The notes: generated by a model not told the origin, from the sequence alone. A stretch of DNA of 64,000 bases from Ectobius pallidus (GCA_964059195.1 CAXKWD010000005.1:95307882-95371881); one strand, 5' to 3'. Shown: positions 25,230 to 38,546, counted from the first letter of the stretch. Numbers and translations are program-made.

Positions 25230-25916
25230 ACGAAAGATGACGAAAAAATTAGAAGATAAAATAAGAAAAATGAAACTATATTGATATTTCTTGCTTACAT
25301 GGTCTGCGTGCTTTTCTAAAGTTTTGGCAAGATATTTGTCTGATATTTCGGATCGAGAAAAGGCTAGCACTGGCGCTGGAGTCCAGTCTAGTCCAGTAAC
25401 ACTTTTAAATATTTGAGGGGTGGAATAGTTTCTTGGGAAGTAATTTTTATATCCAAGCAATTGCATAACCAAACGATGCTGTGAAGTCTGATGTTTACCA
25501 GAGCATAATGCATTGAAGAATATTTAACATTTTGAACGTTAGAGTGATACAAATTTCATTCAGTTATGTATCTATTTAGCTATGTAAATTTTATTACAAA
25601 TGCATACACCACTTTACATTCTTCTGGCTCACTTTCATGACAAATCTTGGCTCCGCCTCTGAAAATGAAGCACTCTCTTTCCAAGCAAAAAAAAAAAAAA
25701 AACATAATTTTCTCACGTGACAATCCGACATAATTGGTAGCTTTGGGAGAGAGTTTTCAATTGTTTCGATCTAATGCAAAGCCGTACCTACGAGGGAATG
25801 GCTTAAATTTATATAGGGTGAAAAATTCTAATTATTACCCTTTAGAATTTTGTTTGTCGATAAAATGTGCAACAAAAACATAGCATTTAATATAAACAGA
25901 TTACTGTAGTTAAATT
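25230..25916. repeat. R1 block, left of hAT-1
   Basis: Contains the R1 landmark GGCTAGCACTGGCGCTGGAG (also near 1890, 29675, 33495) and a segment TAGCATTTAATATAA...CAGATTACTG, also near 29870. A poly-A run is at 25689-25702. The hAT element inserted at its right edge. Confidence 0.7.
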
Positions 25917-26984
25917 TAGGGATGGGTCCTCGATACTTTCGATACCTCGATACTTGCATGGTATCGGCATCGAGCGATACTTCAGAAAACTCGCTCGATA
26001 CTTTTTCGATACTTTGGTAATTCTGCAATTTAAGGAAATGCGTATCTCTTTCTGCTTTTAGTAGTCTATTAAATATAGTAAATACTTCTGTTTCACCTTT
26101 AAATGGAGAAAACCACTCTGTGACTTTTGTCTGGTGATAAATAAAGACTTTCCGACTTTAAAAATCAAACAGAAGAGATTCTTAATTGTTTTGTTTCCTG
26201 TGAAACGTTTCAATAACAACCACTGCCTTCTAAACTGTATTAATCGTGTATACACTGCCTGTCCTATACGGCTAATTTTGCGTACTCGGCGACATTACAG
26301 ATGGCAGCACCTTTCACACCCAGACTGCTTCTTGTTTTTTGCTACGACATTGTTGATTATGTAGTGCTGTCACCGCCGTCTCATAATCACTGCCTTCTAA
26401 ACTGTATTACTCCTCGAGACGGCGGTGCTCATAATATAGTCTATCAATGCGTCTAATTAATTTACATTTATTTTAATTATTGCTCCAAAATTCCATTTCA
26501 AGGTAAGTGTCATGTACTGGAATAATATTACATTCTAAACAAATAACACAAGTATCTGTGTCTGTTTAATGCTTATTTTGATTAGTGATTGGTGCAATCT
26601 GGGTGTGAACTGTGTCGCCTCTACTGGATAAATTAGGCAATTTAACAATACTCTGAACTCCATGTTAAAATAAAGCATAGGACAGGCAGTGTAATTCTCG
26701 AGACGGCGGTGATAACAACCAACAAGCAAGCTGACTGTCCAAACCCTGCTCCCTTGCAGAGATTAAGTTACTGCTTATTATGCAAACCTTAAAACAGTTT
26801 GTTCATTGTACTGCTCTGTGATCTGAGTAGAACGGCACATGATTATTTTATCCATTCATAAGCAATCTATTTCGGTATGCTTTTAAAACAAGTCAGCATA
26901 CCGGCTTTCAGTTGATATCTCTACGTGACAGAAGAATTAATGTGTGTATTGCGTACGATAACATATATATTTTTTCCAGTCAAT

Positions 26985-27353
26985 ATGAGTGAAGTGTGGA
27001 ACTATTTTCAAATAGACCCTCATTGTGATAATCGCGCCATTTGCCGCATTTGTAAAAAACGTTTTTCTCGTGATGGAAAATGTCACAACACTAGTAACCT
27101 TAAAAAACATATCACATCAGTGCATAAAATTGCCTTTTCAGAACCTCTTAATAAAAAATTATGCGGAAGTGGAAATTTAACCCCTGAAGAAGAAACAGTA
27201 GTGAAAGGACGAGTTTTTCGCAGTACTAGTGCTCTCAATTCTGCTAAAGACCGATTGGTGGACCTTTCTAACCAAGAGGAATGTACTGCATCCAAAATTG
27301 ATGAGGTAGGATTTTTAATTTTTTATTCCAAAATTACATATATGTGGGAATAG
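26985..27353 (+). pseudogene. hAT transposase N-terminus (BED zinc finger)
   Basis: The frame starts at an ATG five bases after a TTTTTTCCAG acceptor-like site. It holds a BED finger: CRICKKRF with paired cysteines, then HITSVH. This domain binds transposon ends in ZBED-type hAT transposases. A GTAGGA donor-like site follows KIDE at 27304; reading through it gives a short intron-like tail and a stop. The RNase H-like core that should follow is absent. Confidence 0.75.
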
Positions 27354-27455
27354 TAATGTAGTACTGACGTACTCGTAAGAATCGATCATTCAAGAACATT
27401 TTTATTTATTTTATTTTAAATGTCACAGACGTCAAAGCCCGAGAAATTGCCATGA

Positions 27456-27773
27456 ATGTGGTACCTGTATAGTAACATTATGCAAGAAAATAATATGTCA
27501 AATTCACTGCTAGTAAACAGTTCCCAGGAAGAAATCACTGCATATCTCAAAGACGATTTGTTACCTCCTCTTTCTAGTTCATTAGATTACTGGAAAACAA
27601 ACACAAAATTTCAGAAACTAAAGAAGTTAGCTGTGAAATACCTGTCCATACCACCAACAACAGTTTTCTCTGAAAAACTGTTTAGTAGAGCAGGACTCAA
27701 ATGTGACAGAAAAAGAAGTAGACTTGACCCCGAAAAAGTGAGAATGCTAGTATTTTTGAACAAAAACTTGTAA
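27456..27773 (+). pseudogene. hAT transposase C-terminus (dimerisation domain)
   Basis: Carries the conserved hAT C-terminal block: YWKTN, KLAVKYLSIPPTTVFSEKLF, SRAG and a final MLVFLNKNL. In intact transposases this mediates dimerisation and completes the catalytic fold. It is separated from the BED part by only ~100 bp, so the DDE core has been deleted. Confidence 0.85.
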
Positions 27774-28048
27774 GTGGACTGTTTCAAAAACAAAATTTAC
27801 TTTTAATGTAGAGTTTAAAAATAATTATAGGCTACTGATGATATTAAATTTTGTCTCATTAAATATGCACACTTAATTTATTTAGTTGTATTACACAGTT
27901 CTCTCAACTTTTTATTTGTAATGTACCTATTTATTGAAACTGGAAATGTTGATGGTATCGAGTATCGAAGTATCGAGTATCGAGGAAAATAAAATGTATC
28001 GGTATCGAGTATCGAGTATCGAGAAAACCTGGTATCGACCCATCCCTA

Positions 28049-29963
28049 GTTAAATTCATTAGAGTCACTTAGAAACATATCGAATAATTAAATTTACCCA
28101 CGTAAGGTAATAAAAAAGTTTAGGGTTGTGTACAAGATTCGTGCCAACCCCACCCCCGGAGAGTATAAATATACCTTGAATGTAAAAGTTGTTTATTGAT
28201 ACGATTTTTCATTTTCGAACACGCTAATAACAGAAAGGCAGTGGCGTATGGTCGGGGGAGACACAATTTCATCCCAAAAGGCCTCGAATTTCTTGAATTT
28301 CGAAAGCTTCATTTAATGAAGTTTGTCAGACCTAGCAAAGCGAACCAAATAAAATATAAAGATAAATGAACTTAGAAAACTAACTATTGCTAATTCGTAA
28401 AGTAGACAGAAGACAATTTATTTTTGAATATGTTAAAATGGATTAATCGCATTGTTCAGATATCTAACGACTTAAAACTATAACTGCACCTTTACGGGCG
28501 ATAAATGGATATTGCTCCTAGTTTTATCATTTCGACCTAAGTTTTGGGAAAGAAAGTGATTTTGTCTCCCGTGTACCCACCATAAGGCCGACTAATTCTA
28601 TGTTTGTAAGATGGTATTTACCTTAGAAATCCTTATATAAGCTTATTTAGATATATATCCCTATTACATTTATCATTACATTATACCCTAATCGTATGCT
28701 ATGATTTTAAAAAATGGTAAGGTGTGTTAACAACATTTATACTTTTGGTCTTTGAAATGAACCGTTAACCATGATTTTCTTTAAAATTGTAACTTTTTTG
28801 GTATCATTTTTCTATTTTTTATTTTTATAACTTTTAATTTATTAAGTAATCTTTTAAAGGAAGGGCTAATTAAAGAGTTAAATGGAAACGTTGTCCTCAA
28901 ATTATATACACTATATACACGAACTTCTAAGGAAACACCTGCAACAGTCATTGTTAGGAGAAATAATATTCTTTTCTACATACATATTTCTTCATGTATC
29001 ACGTCAAACAACAATAGGCTTAGTATGATTTTATAAGTTCTAAAAACTGGATTAAGAAAGTATAAAGTCTACGTAAATGCTATTAAACAACCTTCATTTT
29101 TACTTTCTCCACCTATACATTACTGTATGCAATTAAGTGCAGTATAAACCTCGACTCGACTGATTTTGGGATGATCATGCCTCAAATATAATTACCTTAT
29201 TGTATAATTCAATAACAAATTTGTTTTCTATATTATGTGACCAGTATGTATGAATGTGTGAATGAATTTTTGGGATCATATATTAAGGGGAATTATAACA
29301 AAATAACTAAGCATTTCTAAATCATCAATAGAGAATATTGTTACGATTAATAACGATTTAAATTCACTCTGTATTTAAAGATTTGAAATTCATTACAATA
29401 GTTGTAATTTTGTATATTTTTAAATCACTTTATATAATATATAAACACTTATTATGATATAATAGTAATGTTCCCAACAGAACTGCTGGCCTGACTCATC
29501 CTTTGGCCAAACTTTTGTCCCATGCTTGCTTTATGAAAAAGAAATGACAAAAATCAGAGGATAAGATTTAAAAATAACCGAAATGAAGCAATGGAAGATA
29601 TTTCTTGCTATGTGGTCTCCGTGCTTTTCTAAAGTCATGGCAAGAGATCTGTCTGATATTTCGGCTCGAGAAAAGGCTAGCACTGGCGCTGGAGTCCAGT
29701 CGTCTAGTAACACTATTAAATATTTGAGGGGTGGAATAATTGTGACATTCCGACGTACGCTTTCAATTGTGTAGATCTCATGCAAAGCCGCAGTTGGGGT
29801 AGCAACTTCTAATTATTATCTTTTAGAACTTGGTTCGCCAATATAAAATGTTCCAAAAAAAAGGTATAGCATTTAATATAATCAGATTACTGAACATATG
29901 GCTGGTATCCTTAGATAGTGGTAAGGATGTTAGCAATATTTATACTATTTGTCTATGAATTAC
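28049..29963. repeat. R1 block C
   Basis: Diverged R1 unit. Segment 28340-29150 is repeated at 30967-31800 (shared TCAGATATCTAA, TTTCGACCTAAGTTTTGGGA, AAGTAATCTTTTAAAGGAAG). GATTTTGGGATGATCAT is at 29163 without the hairpin insertion found in blocks A and B. No genes. Confidence 0.7.
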
Positions 29964-30962
29964 CAAATGGTTGTTGCCGCGTCACATGACAACGGCTTAA
30001 CCGATTTGGCTGATTTTTGTTTTTTTGTGTTCGTAATTGTCAGGACAAGGTTTGTATGAAAGAAATTTTTTGGAAATCCACGGGAAAAGTTGGAAATGTG
30101 AAATGAGGCACAGTTAGAGAGTTCTGCTGTCAATTGTTTACATAACGAAAGTATTGTTTACGGTGTTCACATAGGACTTTGGAAACTATATTGTGCTTTA
30201 ACAAATTCTGGTACTATCGATGTAATTAATACATTTGTGAAAATAATTCTTGAAGAAAAAAATCCACGAAAATAAAGCAGTCACATAACTTCCTCTACCC
30301 TCGACATGGAAAATATTTTCTCACTTCACATTTTGATGTAGAATAAGCGGTCGTAGGTAGGGACAACTCAAGTGTGTGCCAGTGAGTATGCTATATCGGA
30401 AGTCGGTAACAAATCCTATCCATTGATACGTCACTCATAGCTGTTGGCTTTGTATTAGTTGAGAAATAGGCCTAGGGATGTTTTATCAAAGGCCCTAAGC
30501 ATCTAAAAGAAGACAAAACGGGATGGACCTTTTCAGATCTACGGCTGCAGTATATTATGTCCCAGGATTTTGGGAAGGAAAGTATGAAAGCGATATTGAA
30601 TTTCTTTTTTACTTCAGCCCCGAAATGGTTGTATGGTAATATGAGAGTGAAGAATAAAATTTTCTGTCAAGACAATACAATCTTATGTAACCGGAATTTC
30701 TTTTTCTTCTTATTTACACTCCTCCCAGGCATGGTGTGTAGAAGCCATGGAATGCAACATTCGACATCCTCTATGAGCCATAAAAAGCTATATCTAGCGT
30801 TTTCTGAGGGAATAGTCTGAGTTCCATATGTCGTTCTCCCTCATTTCGAATTCTACATACATATTATATAAGGACCTAGAGTTTCAACATCGAAAGTCCT
30901 CCATAAGTTAACTTCATATTATAAAATACAAAACCCGGGCGACGCCGGGACATTTAAGCTAG
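29964..30962 (+). mobile_element. Helitron 3' part (Heli-2), 5' end missing
   Basis: Ends with hairpin CCCGGGCGACGCCGGG then TTTAAGCTAG, followed by T. Its last 400 bp are homologous to Heli-1, and the 30250-30310 segment to Heli-3. No TC 5' terminus was found; the sequence joins R1-like sequence near 29963. The frame at 30557-30820 is not a gene. Confidence 0.75.
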
Positions 30963-33865
30963 TAAAATATAAAAGAAAAATGAAGTTAGAAAAACAATTA
31001 TTGATAATTAATTGGTAGAAAACAATTTATTTATGAATAAGTTAAAATGAATTAATCGCATTTTTCAGATATCTAAAGACTTAAAATTATAACCGCACCT
31101 TTAAGGGCGATAAATATATGTTGCTCCTAGTTTTATCATTTCGACCTAAGTTTTGGGAAAGAAAGTTATTATGTCTCGCGTGCACCCACCATTAGACCGA
31201 CGAATTCTATGTTTGTAAGATGGTATTTACCTTAGAAATCCTTATATATGCTTATATAAATATATATCCCTAATATATTTATCATTACATTATAACCTAA
31301 TCATAGGCTATGTTTTTAAAAAATGGTACGGTGTGTTAGCAACATTTATACTTTTGGTTTTTGAAATGAACTGTTAACCATGATTTTCTTTAAAATTGTA
31401 ACTTTTCGGTATCATATTTTTATTTTTTTTTATTTTTATAAGTTTTAATTTATTAAGTAATCTTTTAAAGGAAGGGCTAATGAAAGAGTTAAATGGAGAC
31501 GTTGTCGTCAAATTATATATACACTATACGCGTACTTCTAAGTAAACGATTGAATGAATGGTTGTTACTACTATACACGAACTTCTAAGTAAACACCTGC
31601 AACAGTCATTGTTAGGAGAAATAATATTCTTTTCTACATACATATTTTCTAATGTATCAAGTCAAACAACACTAGGCATCGTATGATTTTATTTGTGCTA
31701 AAAATGGATGAAGAAAGTTTAAAGGACTCAAAACAGTTATTACACACCCTTCATTTTTACTTTCTCCACCTGTACATTACTCTATGCAATTAAGTACAGT
31801 ATAAACCTCGACTCGACTGATTTTGGAATGATCATATCACAATAGTATTTTGCGATAGAAGTGCCGTAAGCGAAGCATACGGATCGAGGAAATAGTTTGA
31901 AAAAATGAGGCGCTCGCGCCGAGTTTTTTCAATTTTCCGAGATCCGTTATGCGCTTACGGCACGAGTATTGCATGCTACTTTTTGCACGATTATTTATAT
32001 AGATTTAATTATATTAATTGAGATATTACCTAAAAATATTATGTATATACATTATTGAAGATAGATGTTTATTTTAGAAAGTGATTCGCATTTGTTGTTG
32101 TTTGTGGGAACCGAATATTTGTCCTGGGGGGCCTTCTCCATTAAGACTTGTGTTATGAAGTGTGTCGTAAGTAAATTCTTTCCGCACGGAAACTCTTACC
32201 GCATAGCAACAAGATTGCGTGTGGGAATGTCAAGTTACGATCCACGGCAGCAATATTCGTAAGTACCACTAATTAGTAAAGTCGTGCAAAAATATAATTA
32301 CAATATTGTAAAAATGCAATAAGAAATTGGTTTTCTGTATTATGTGACCAGTATGTATGAATGTGTTGTACATCTTTCTTTTACCGTGTTATAAATTTTT
32401 GGGATCATATATTATGGGTAATTATAACAAATTACTAAGCAATTCTAAATCGTCAAAAGAGAATATTGATACGATTTATAACAAACTCCGATTTAAATTC
32501 ACCCTTTAGGCCTATATTTAAAGATTTAAAAGTCATTTGAGGGGCGGGGGATATTTTCTGGGGAAGACATTTTTCGTCTTTGAAATTAAGTGGTACCATG
32601 ATTGCTTAAAGGAAGCGCAAATTAATCAGTTACATGGTCTTGTTCTCGTCAAATTATATCCACTGTACCCGAACCTCTAAGTAAACAACTGAAGCAATCG
32701 TCGTTGAGAAAAATAATATTTTTTCTACATACACATTTTCTAATGTATCAAGTCAAATAACAATAGGTATAGTATGATTTTATAAGTACTAAAGACTGGA
32801 TTATGAAAGTGTACAGGTTAGGTAACTGTTATTACCTACCCTTCATTTTTAATTTCGCCATTTGTACATACGTAATTACTGTAAGCAATGGTAGATTGAA
32901 CTGTGTAAACTTATCAAGAATAAATCTCCACTCTATTGATTTTAAGATGATCATATTGCATATACAATTAAATTATTGAATAGAGTTATTTCTGTAATAA
33001 GAAATCTGAAATCCAAATTACGTGACCAGTATGTAAGAATGTCTTGTATATGTTACTTTTACTGTACTACTCTATACAGTTTTTGTATAATTTTACGTTA
33101 AATTGTAACAATATACCTAACAATTTCTAAATTGTCAAAGGAGAAATTGTTAAGTGTTATAACAAACTCCGATTTAAATTAACACTTTCGGTCTATATTT
33201 AAAGATTTAAAAGACATTACAGTACTGTACGTTACAGTAGCTAATTTGCATATTTCAATACTTACTGGCGTATAATATGTACAGACTAATTATCATAGAT
33301 TAGTGATGTACCCAAAATAACTGGTGATCTGGCTCACCCTTTGGGTCAACTTTTTGCCCACTCTTGCATTAAGAAAGAATGAAAATTAGAGGATAAAATT
33401 TACAAAAAAATAGAAATTACGTAATTGAAGATATTTCTTGCTTTGTGGTCAGCGGGCTTTTCAAAAGTTACGGCATCCTAACTGTCTGAGGAAAGGCTAG
33501 CACTGGCGCTGGAGTCTAGTCTAGTAACATTTTTAAACATTTGTCGGGGGGGGGGGAATAGATTCTGGGAAATAAATAATTGTATGCTAGCAATTGTGAG
33601 TTCTTATGAAGATTTTAAAATTGCTTATCAGAACATTTACATAGCAAAAATATATAACTTACTGAAAGTTAGAACCACACAAATTTAGTTCAAATAGGCC
33701 TATGTCTCTATATAGAGGCTTAACTTTTCTCTATATCAGTTTTCTAAGTACAATTTACGTTTTATGAGGTTAATTTTCGCTAAGTTGGGTGCACTGTCTG
33801 CGGTTCAAGTTCCACGTTGTCCACAGTTTTTACTTAACAAAATTTAAGATGACGTATATGCCTAT
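30963..33865. repeat. R1 block D+B
   Basis: 31786-33862 is a near-identical copy of 1-2310 apart from a few indels: it lacks the 76-bp foldback and the 65-bp segment near 1927, and it lacks a stretch present near 800-870 of block A. 30967-31785 duplicates 28340-29150. Landmarks GATTTTGGAATGATCAT (31816) and AAGATGATCAT (32942) show ~1.1-kb spacing. Confidence 0.8.
31861..31963. repeat. 103-bp hairpin inside R1 block B
   Basis: Same length and near-identical sequence as the hairpin at 74-176, with both arms intact. Confidence 0.8.
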
Positions 33866-36321
33866 GGGTGGCGTGCACCATCCAGGAGTAAACCAAACTA
33901 AAGTAGTAAATTTAAGACGGAGACCTGGAGTATACAAGAACCAGTACATCTGTCTCACTCTTTAAGTCATACGAGTAATGTGCTAGAGTGAGACAGACAA
34001 ACCGGTTTTTGTTGCGTCAGGTTCCCGTCTTAGATTTACTACTTTAGTGCTTCTCTTTTAGTAACTTACTCTTTTAGTTGGTGTTGGAGAGCTCAATTGA
34101 TAGTTACTTCTTTAGTTGTAACTAAAGTAGTAAACTATTTTTACTAAAGAAGTAGTCGAATTCTGCGCAGAACAGAGCAGAAACGTTAGTGCAGCGCAGC
34201 AGAACACGTGCATTTCAATTGCCAGTATTATTCAAGTGCCAGATAATGAAAAGGAAAGGTTCGCTGAAACAATGAATATGAATTTGGGTTGTTCCAAATA
34301 TTACTGTTTTTAAAATAGGTCTAATAGTAATGTTTTATTCATTACTAATTTTAATTCCTTCAATTGAATATTTTCAGTTTAGAAGCCTACGTTAGGGTAC
34401 TGTGATTACAATTTTTGTGCAAACTATTTCTGTATTATAATGCAAACAATTGGAATTTCCAGTTGATTTTCATCATTGATTCACTGTCAATATTATAATT
34501 ATTTCTCTCATAATAATAATAAATTTCTAAAATATATTAAAATATTCTTCCCCAAAAACGATAAATCAATTATTCTACAGTTGTTTATCATAAATCTCAC
34601 TATAATGAATTATTAATACTTATTGACTGTTTAACAATATTAATAAGAAGTATTACACAAAATCATGAAAAAGGGGGGATAAAAAGGATAACAAAACTAA
34701 TAAGGGGCATTATGTTTCTGTCCTTTTTCAAATGCACAGAACATTTACTTAAAAAATATTACCTTATAAAAATAATAATATTACAACTGAGAAATGTAAT
34801 ATTTAAACAAAAAATGGCGGTACAATATTTCGGAAGCTATGAACTCCAATAATAATTATGTAGATGGTTGTGTGTTTAAAAATAATTTCAGTGACTACTT
34901 CTCTAGATCCTGTGCAGATTATACCTCCGGGCCCCTCCTTAAAATTTTCTTTCGGCACTCATGTTGGCATTTTTTTTTCTATATAGTTTATAATGCTTCT
35001 CACTTTCCTGTCCACAGGGTTAATTAAATAGTTAGCAGCATACTATAGACCTGCAGCATCTGTTATAGTTTATTCCCAAACATGAAAGTCTCGTCTCACT
35101 CCACCATTCGAGACTTGGGGAGTCTTTAAGGAATGGTTTTACAATGTGTCACCTTCTAAATGTACGCTAATCCCAGAGTCAGTCAAATTTTCTTCCGATG
35201 TGGTCTGTTTGGACACTTTTACACCTGGGTTAGAAAAAAGGACACATTATTCATTAACACTGCGGGTGCAACTATTGGACTTTTTAGCTCTTATAATTAT
35301 TATTATAATCTGGCATTCGCAATGTTGTGCTTTAAGTTAAGCTATAGAAGTGTAATGTAATAAAATTAATTTACAATAATTACATTAAATCGTTTAACAA
35401 TGAGAATCACCTATTGTTCAGTAATTCTATGGTTAAGTAGCAGGGGGAAGTGTTTTCTGGGTAGCTCCAAGAACGGAGGCTTTCATTTATTGGAATGTAC
35501 TATACCTCGCCGATATCTGTATCCATATGATTAGCTTGAAATACATCGTCGTTTTCTGACCCAAAGTTAGGGAGAACTGCAACATCTAAAGGCCGATCCA
35601 GCTAGGAAGATATTTAAGAGCACATGAGCTCCTTGTACCGTGCAATGCAAACGTCCCTTCCACTCACTCTTCCCCTCACCTTTGGTGGACGTCTTCCTAT
35701 CTGGATCGCTCTCCGCAATGATATTTCCACATTTGACTGGCTGAAATCACATGGATGTAGTGAGAATCTGACATCGTTTCTTCCAAACGCCAAAATTTCA
35801 TGTAAGGATTTATGAGCTTAATTATTTACGTTATTAAATGCCCTACTAGGTATGGTTCGCTTAATATTTATTAAATCACCTGCCACAACTCTCATTTTTG
35901 GTATACAACCTTCTTCATCTCAATAACTTATCCTCAGTTTAACTATGTAATCCATTTAATGTGATATGTAACTGATAACTCACGCAAATGCCACAGAACA
36001 CACTTACTCCACAACTTTACTCCACCCCCTGAGTAGGAGTAAATATTGGCCTTATTTACTCCACAACTTACTACGTTAGTAACGTACTCCGTGTTGGTGC
36101 TCTCCACCACTTGTGGAGTAAGTTCATTTACTCTGGGAGTAAATAAAATTTTTACTTCTTTAGTACATTCCTCTATGTTGAAAGCCGCCGAGTTTAGTTT
36201 ACTCCTGGTTGGTGCACGCCGTCCTTACTAAAAGAGTACGGTTACTAAAAGAGTAGCTTACTAAAGTAGTTAGAACTAAAGAAGTAAGGCTTACTAAAAG
36301 AGTAAATGGCACGCCACCCTT
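33866..36321. mobile_element. foldback DNA transposon, non-autonomous
   Basis: The left end GGGTGGCGTGCACC, followed by CAGGAGTAAACCAAACTAAA, has inverted counterparts at 36190-36226 (TTTAGTTTACTCCTGG, GGTGCACGCC) and again at the extreme right (GGCACGCCACCC, to 36320). Both termini are rich in palindromic TTACTAAAAGAGTAA / GTTACTAAAGAAGTA units. It interrupts R1 immediately after CGTATATGCCTA, a segment uninterrupted near 2318. The target duplication is ambiguous (CTA/TTA). Interior frames (34839-35815) resemble nothing known. Confidence 0.7.
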
Positions 36322-37068
36322 AGGTGATGTAAGTGAAGTGAAATATAAATTCTATCTGTTATCTATTATGAAACTTAAATTAGAGAATATAATTGCAGGA
36401 AACAATGTGTATCCAATGAAATTCTTCTGAATAAACTCGTTTGAACAATAATCAAATGAAATAAGCTAGATATTGGTGTATATACACGGTGAAACCTGGA
36501 AAGAAGGTAACTATATAATAAACAACCCTTTATTGAAATTGCATTTATTAAAAATCCAAAAACATAACGGCAAACATAAACACGTCATGGCAAAGACATC
36601 ACTCGATTACATTACTGTCGTTTTAAGTAAGTCAGATAAGTTAATTTCAAGTAAGTAATTTGAAGTTGGTTTTAAGTATTTTTCAAGTCTTAAAAAATGG
36701 CAAACAAAGAGGATCTTTCAGCATAATTATTGATTTTACAAAAAAAAAAAAATGTCACACGAAAATGTTGTTATTTTGACCATCTTGTGTCGGAAAATAG
36801 CTCAACATATGGCTCGAGACGTGGGCAGTTCTCATAATGGCAAAAACCCCAACTGACAGAGATATTTTAAATTGTGAATCCTGGCCAAGGAAAAGTCAGG
36901 ACCATCATAAACAATATATTCATATATGCCTTCACAGGAAAAGTAAAATTGGTTTCATCTGACTTTAAATAACAACAACAAAAGGCACTCTATGATGGAG
37001 ACGGCAACGCACGTCGCCATCTCGAATTGGAAAATCACCGCGCAGCCGGTTCATAGTCCATAGGGTCT
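36322..37068. other. no gene seen
   Basis: AT-rich flank. The 61-codon frame at 36473-36658 has no family resemblance. Confidence 0.45.
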
Positions 37069-37076
37069 CCCTCTAT

Positions 37077-38546
37077 CAGAGGTGTACAAATCTCGATTTT
37101 AGCTTGCCCATACCCGCTTGAACGCCGGGCAAGCAAGTTGCCAGCGTCATAGCTAGGAAGCAGGCAGGTTTCTTTAAACTTGATGGGTCAGGTCAAACCC
37201 AGCCTAGGCAAGTCAGAATAAGCTTGCGACATTCCTATCAGCTAAACAACTGTAGTTGCTAGTGTAGGTAATACTTTCTTGCTTTTCTACATGCTGGTAG
37301 AAGAAATTCACCATGCAGATAAATAAAAGGTGGATAAAGTATTAAAATCCTTTTAGCGTCTTAACACAATTATTATTTTTATTATTAGGTAGATTTCGAA
37401 GAAAAATCTAATCTACCTAATCTACCTAATGACTTTCAAAAAATTCGTTCATATCTTTACGTTTCATGCCTCCATAAGTACGAAACCACCGCCTGTTAAA
37501 AAAATTGAGATATTTATATTTATATACAGTATATGTATATGTATATATATATTTATTCATATATACATATATATATATATATCTTTACACGCTAGCGGCC
37601 GTAATTTTCAAGATATTTGAATCAAATTTTATTATGTTATTTCTAGGCCCAATAGTTCAGACAAGTTCGTTAATGAGCAAAATTGGCGCAAGAGGGTGGT
37701 CGGGGAGGGGGTTGAAATTTTAAAACATTTATATCTCGGCCCCTATGAAGTATAGAGGGAAACTTTGATTGAATAAATTAGAGTACTCCTTATGGAGTTC
37801 ACAGTGACACCAACGATTCGGGGGTTTTGGGAGTACGAGTGGGGGTGGGGGTATGGGGATGGAAATTCGAAATTTTCGAAACTACGTCTTGTGGGATATC
37901 GTTGAAAAGCTCTCGATGAGTAATCTACAAATCAATAACTAGTTTCTTGATAGGTCTCATATAAGGCGAGATTTAAATGTTTGAAAAAGTTCTCTTTCCT
38001 CTTTTTTCCAGTTATTATTGCGGGTTTGTCATGCCAAGGCTAAAGAAGAAGAATGCTACGCAGCGACAGTAAATTAAAACAAAAGCACTTCGAAATCTAC
38101 CTCAGCTTGTAGGCTTGCCTAAAGGGATTTTTGTTATTGTTATTAATGATTTTATGATGTTTTCTCGAAAATGTTTGAAAATTTTTCTCATGTCGGACTA
38201 GTACTACCTTTGTTCATTGATAATTCAAACTGTCCACATTTTAGTTTCTCCTCGGCTTCCTTCAGGGTAAAATTCTCTAAACACATCTGAAGTTCCTCAA
38301 CTACGTAACTGCACGACTTACCAGTGCACTGCTATACCCAGTTTCATATTCTTTCCGCCAGGCCTTGCAGTTTCCTTAGGTCCTGTGCAACCCATCAGGT
38401 TATGAAGAGCTTGTGACTCATAGCGACAGCATTTCTTATCATCGTTGTAATCTGGCTTGCTTTCAAGTCAAGCAAGTTAAAAGCTGTGACTGGTTGCAGA
38501 ATTTCAAAGGGGCAGGCAAGCTAAAATCAGAATATGTACACCTCTG
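37077..38546 (+). mobile_element. non-autonomous hAT element (hAT-2)
   Basis: The 12-bp inverted ends CAGAGGTGTACA / TGTACACCTCTG and the perfect 8-bp duplication CCCTCTAT (37069-37076, 38547-38554) identify a hAT insertion. TAGCTTGCC / GGCAAGCTA lies just inside each end. No transposase frame remains. It contains the module at 37388-38136. Confidence 0.9.
37388..38136 (+). repeat. module M, copy 1 (inside hAT-2)
   Basis: About 750 bp that recurs inverted and ~10-15% diverged at 54333-55042, on the other side of the Polinton. Shared landmarks are CTTTACACGCTAGCGGCCG, GGCCCAATAGTTC, AACGATTCGGGGGTTTTGGG and TGCGGGTTTGTCATGCC. GGTAGATTTCGAAG near the left edge and CTTCGAAATCTACC near 38089 are inverted relative to each other. 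An AT dinucleotide tract is at 37537-37582. Confidence 0.8.

Larger units (their letters stand above)
25917..28048 (+). mobile_element. hAT element (hAT-1), internally deleted
   Basis: The 12-bp inverted ends TAGGGATGGGTC / GACCCATCCCTA are flanked by an 8-bp duplication GTTAAATT (25909-25916, 28049-28056), diagnostic of hAT. Subterminal TATCGAGTATCGA arrays lie just inside both ends. It encodes a BED finger and a hAT dimerisation domain, but the catalytic core between them is missing. Nested foldback sequence (GAGACGGCGGTG and its complement) lies at 26220-26710. Confidence 0.95.
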
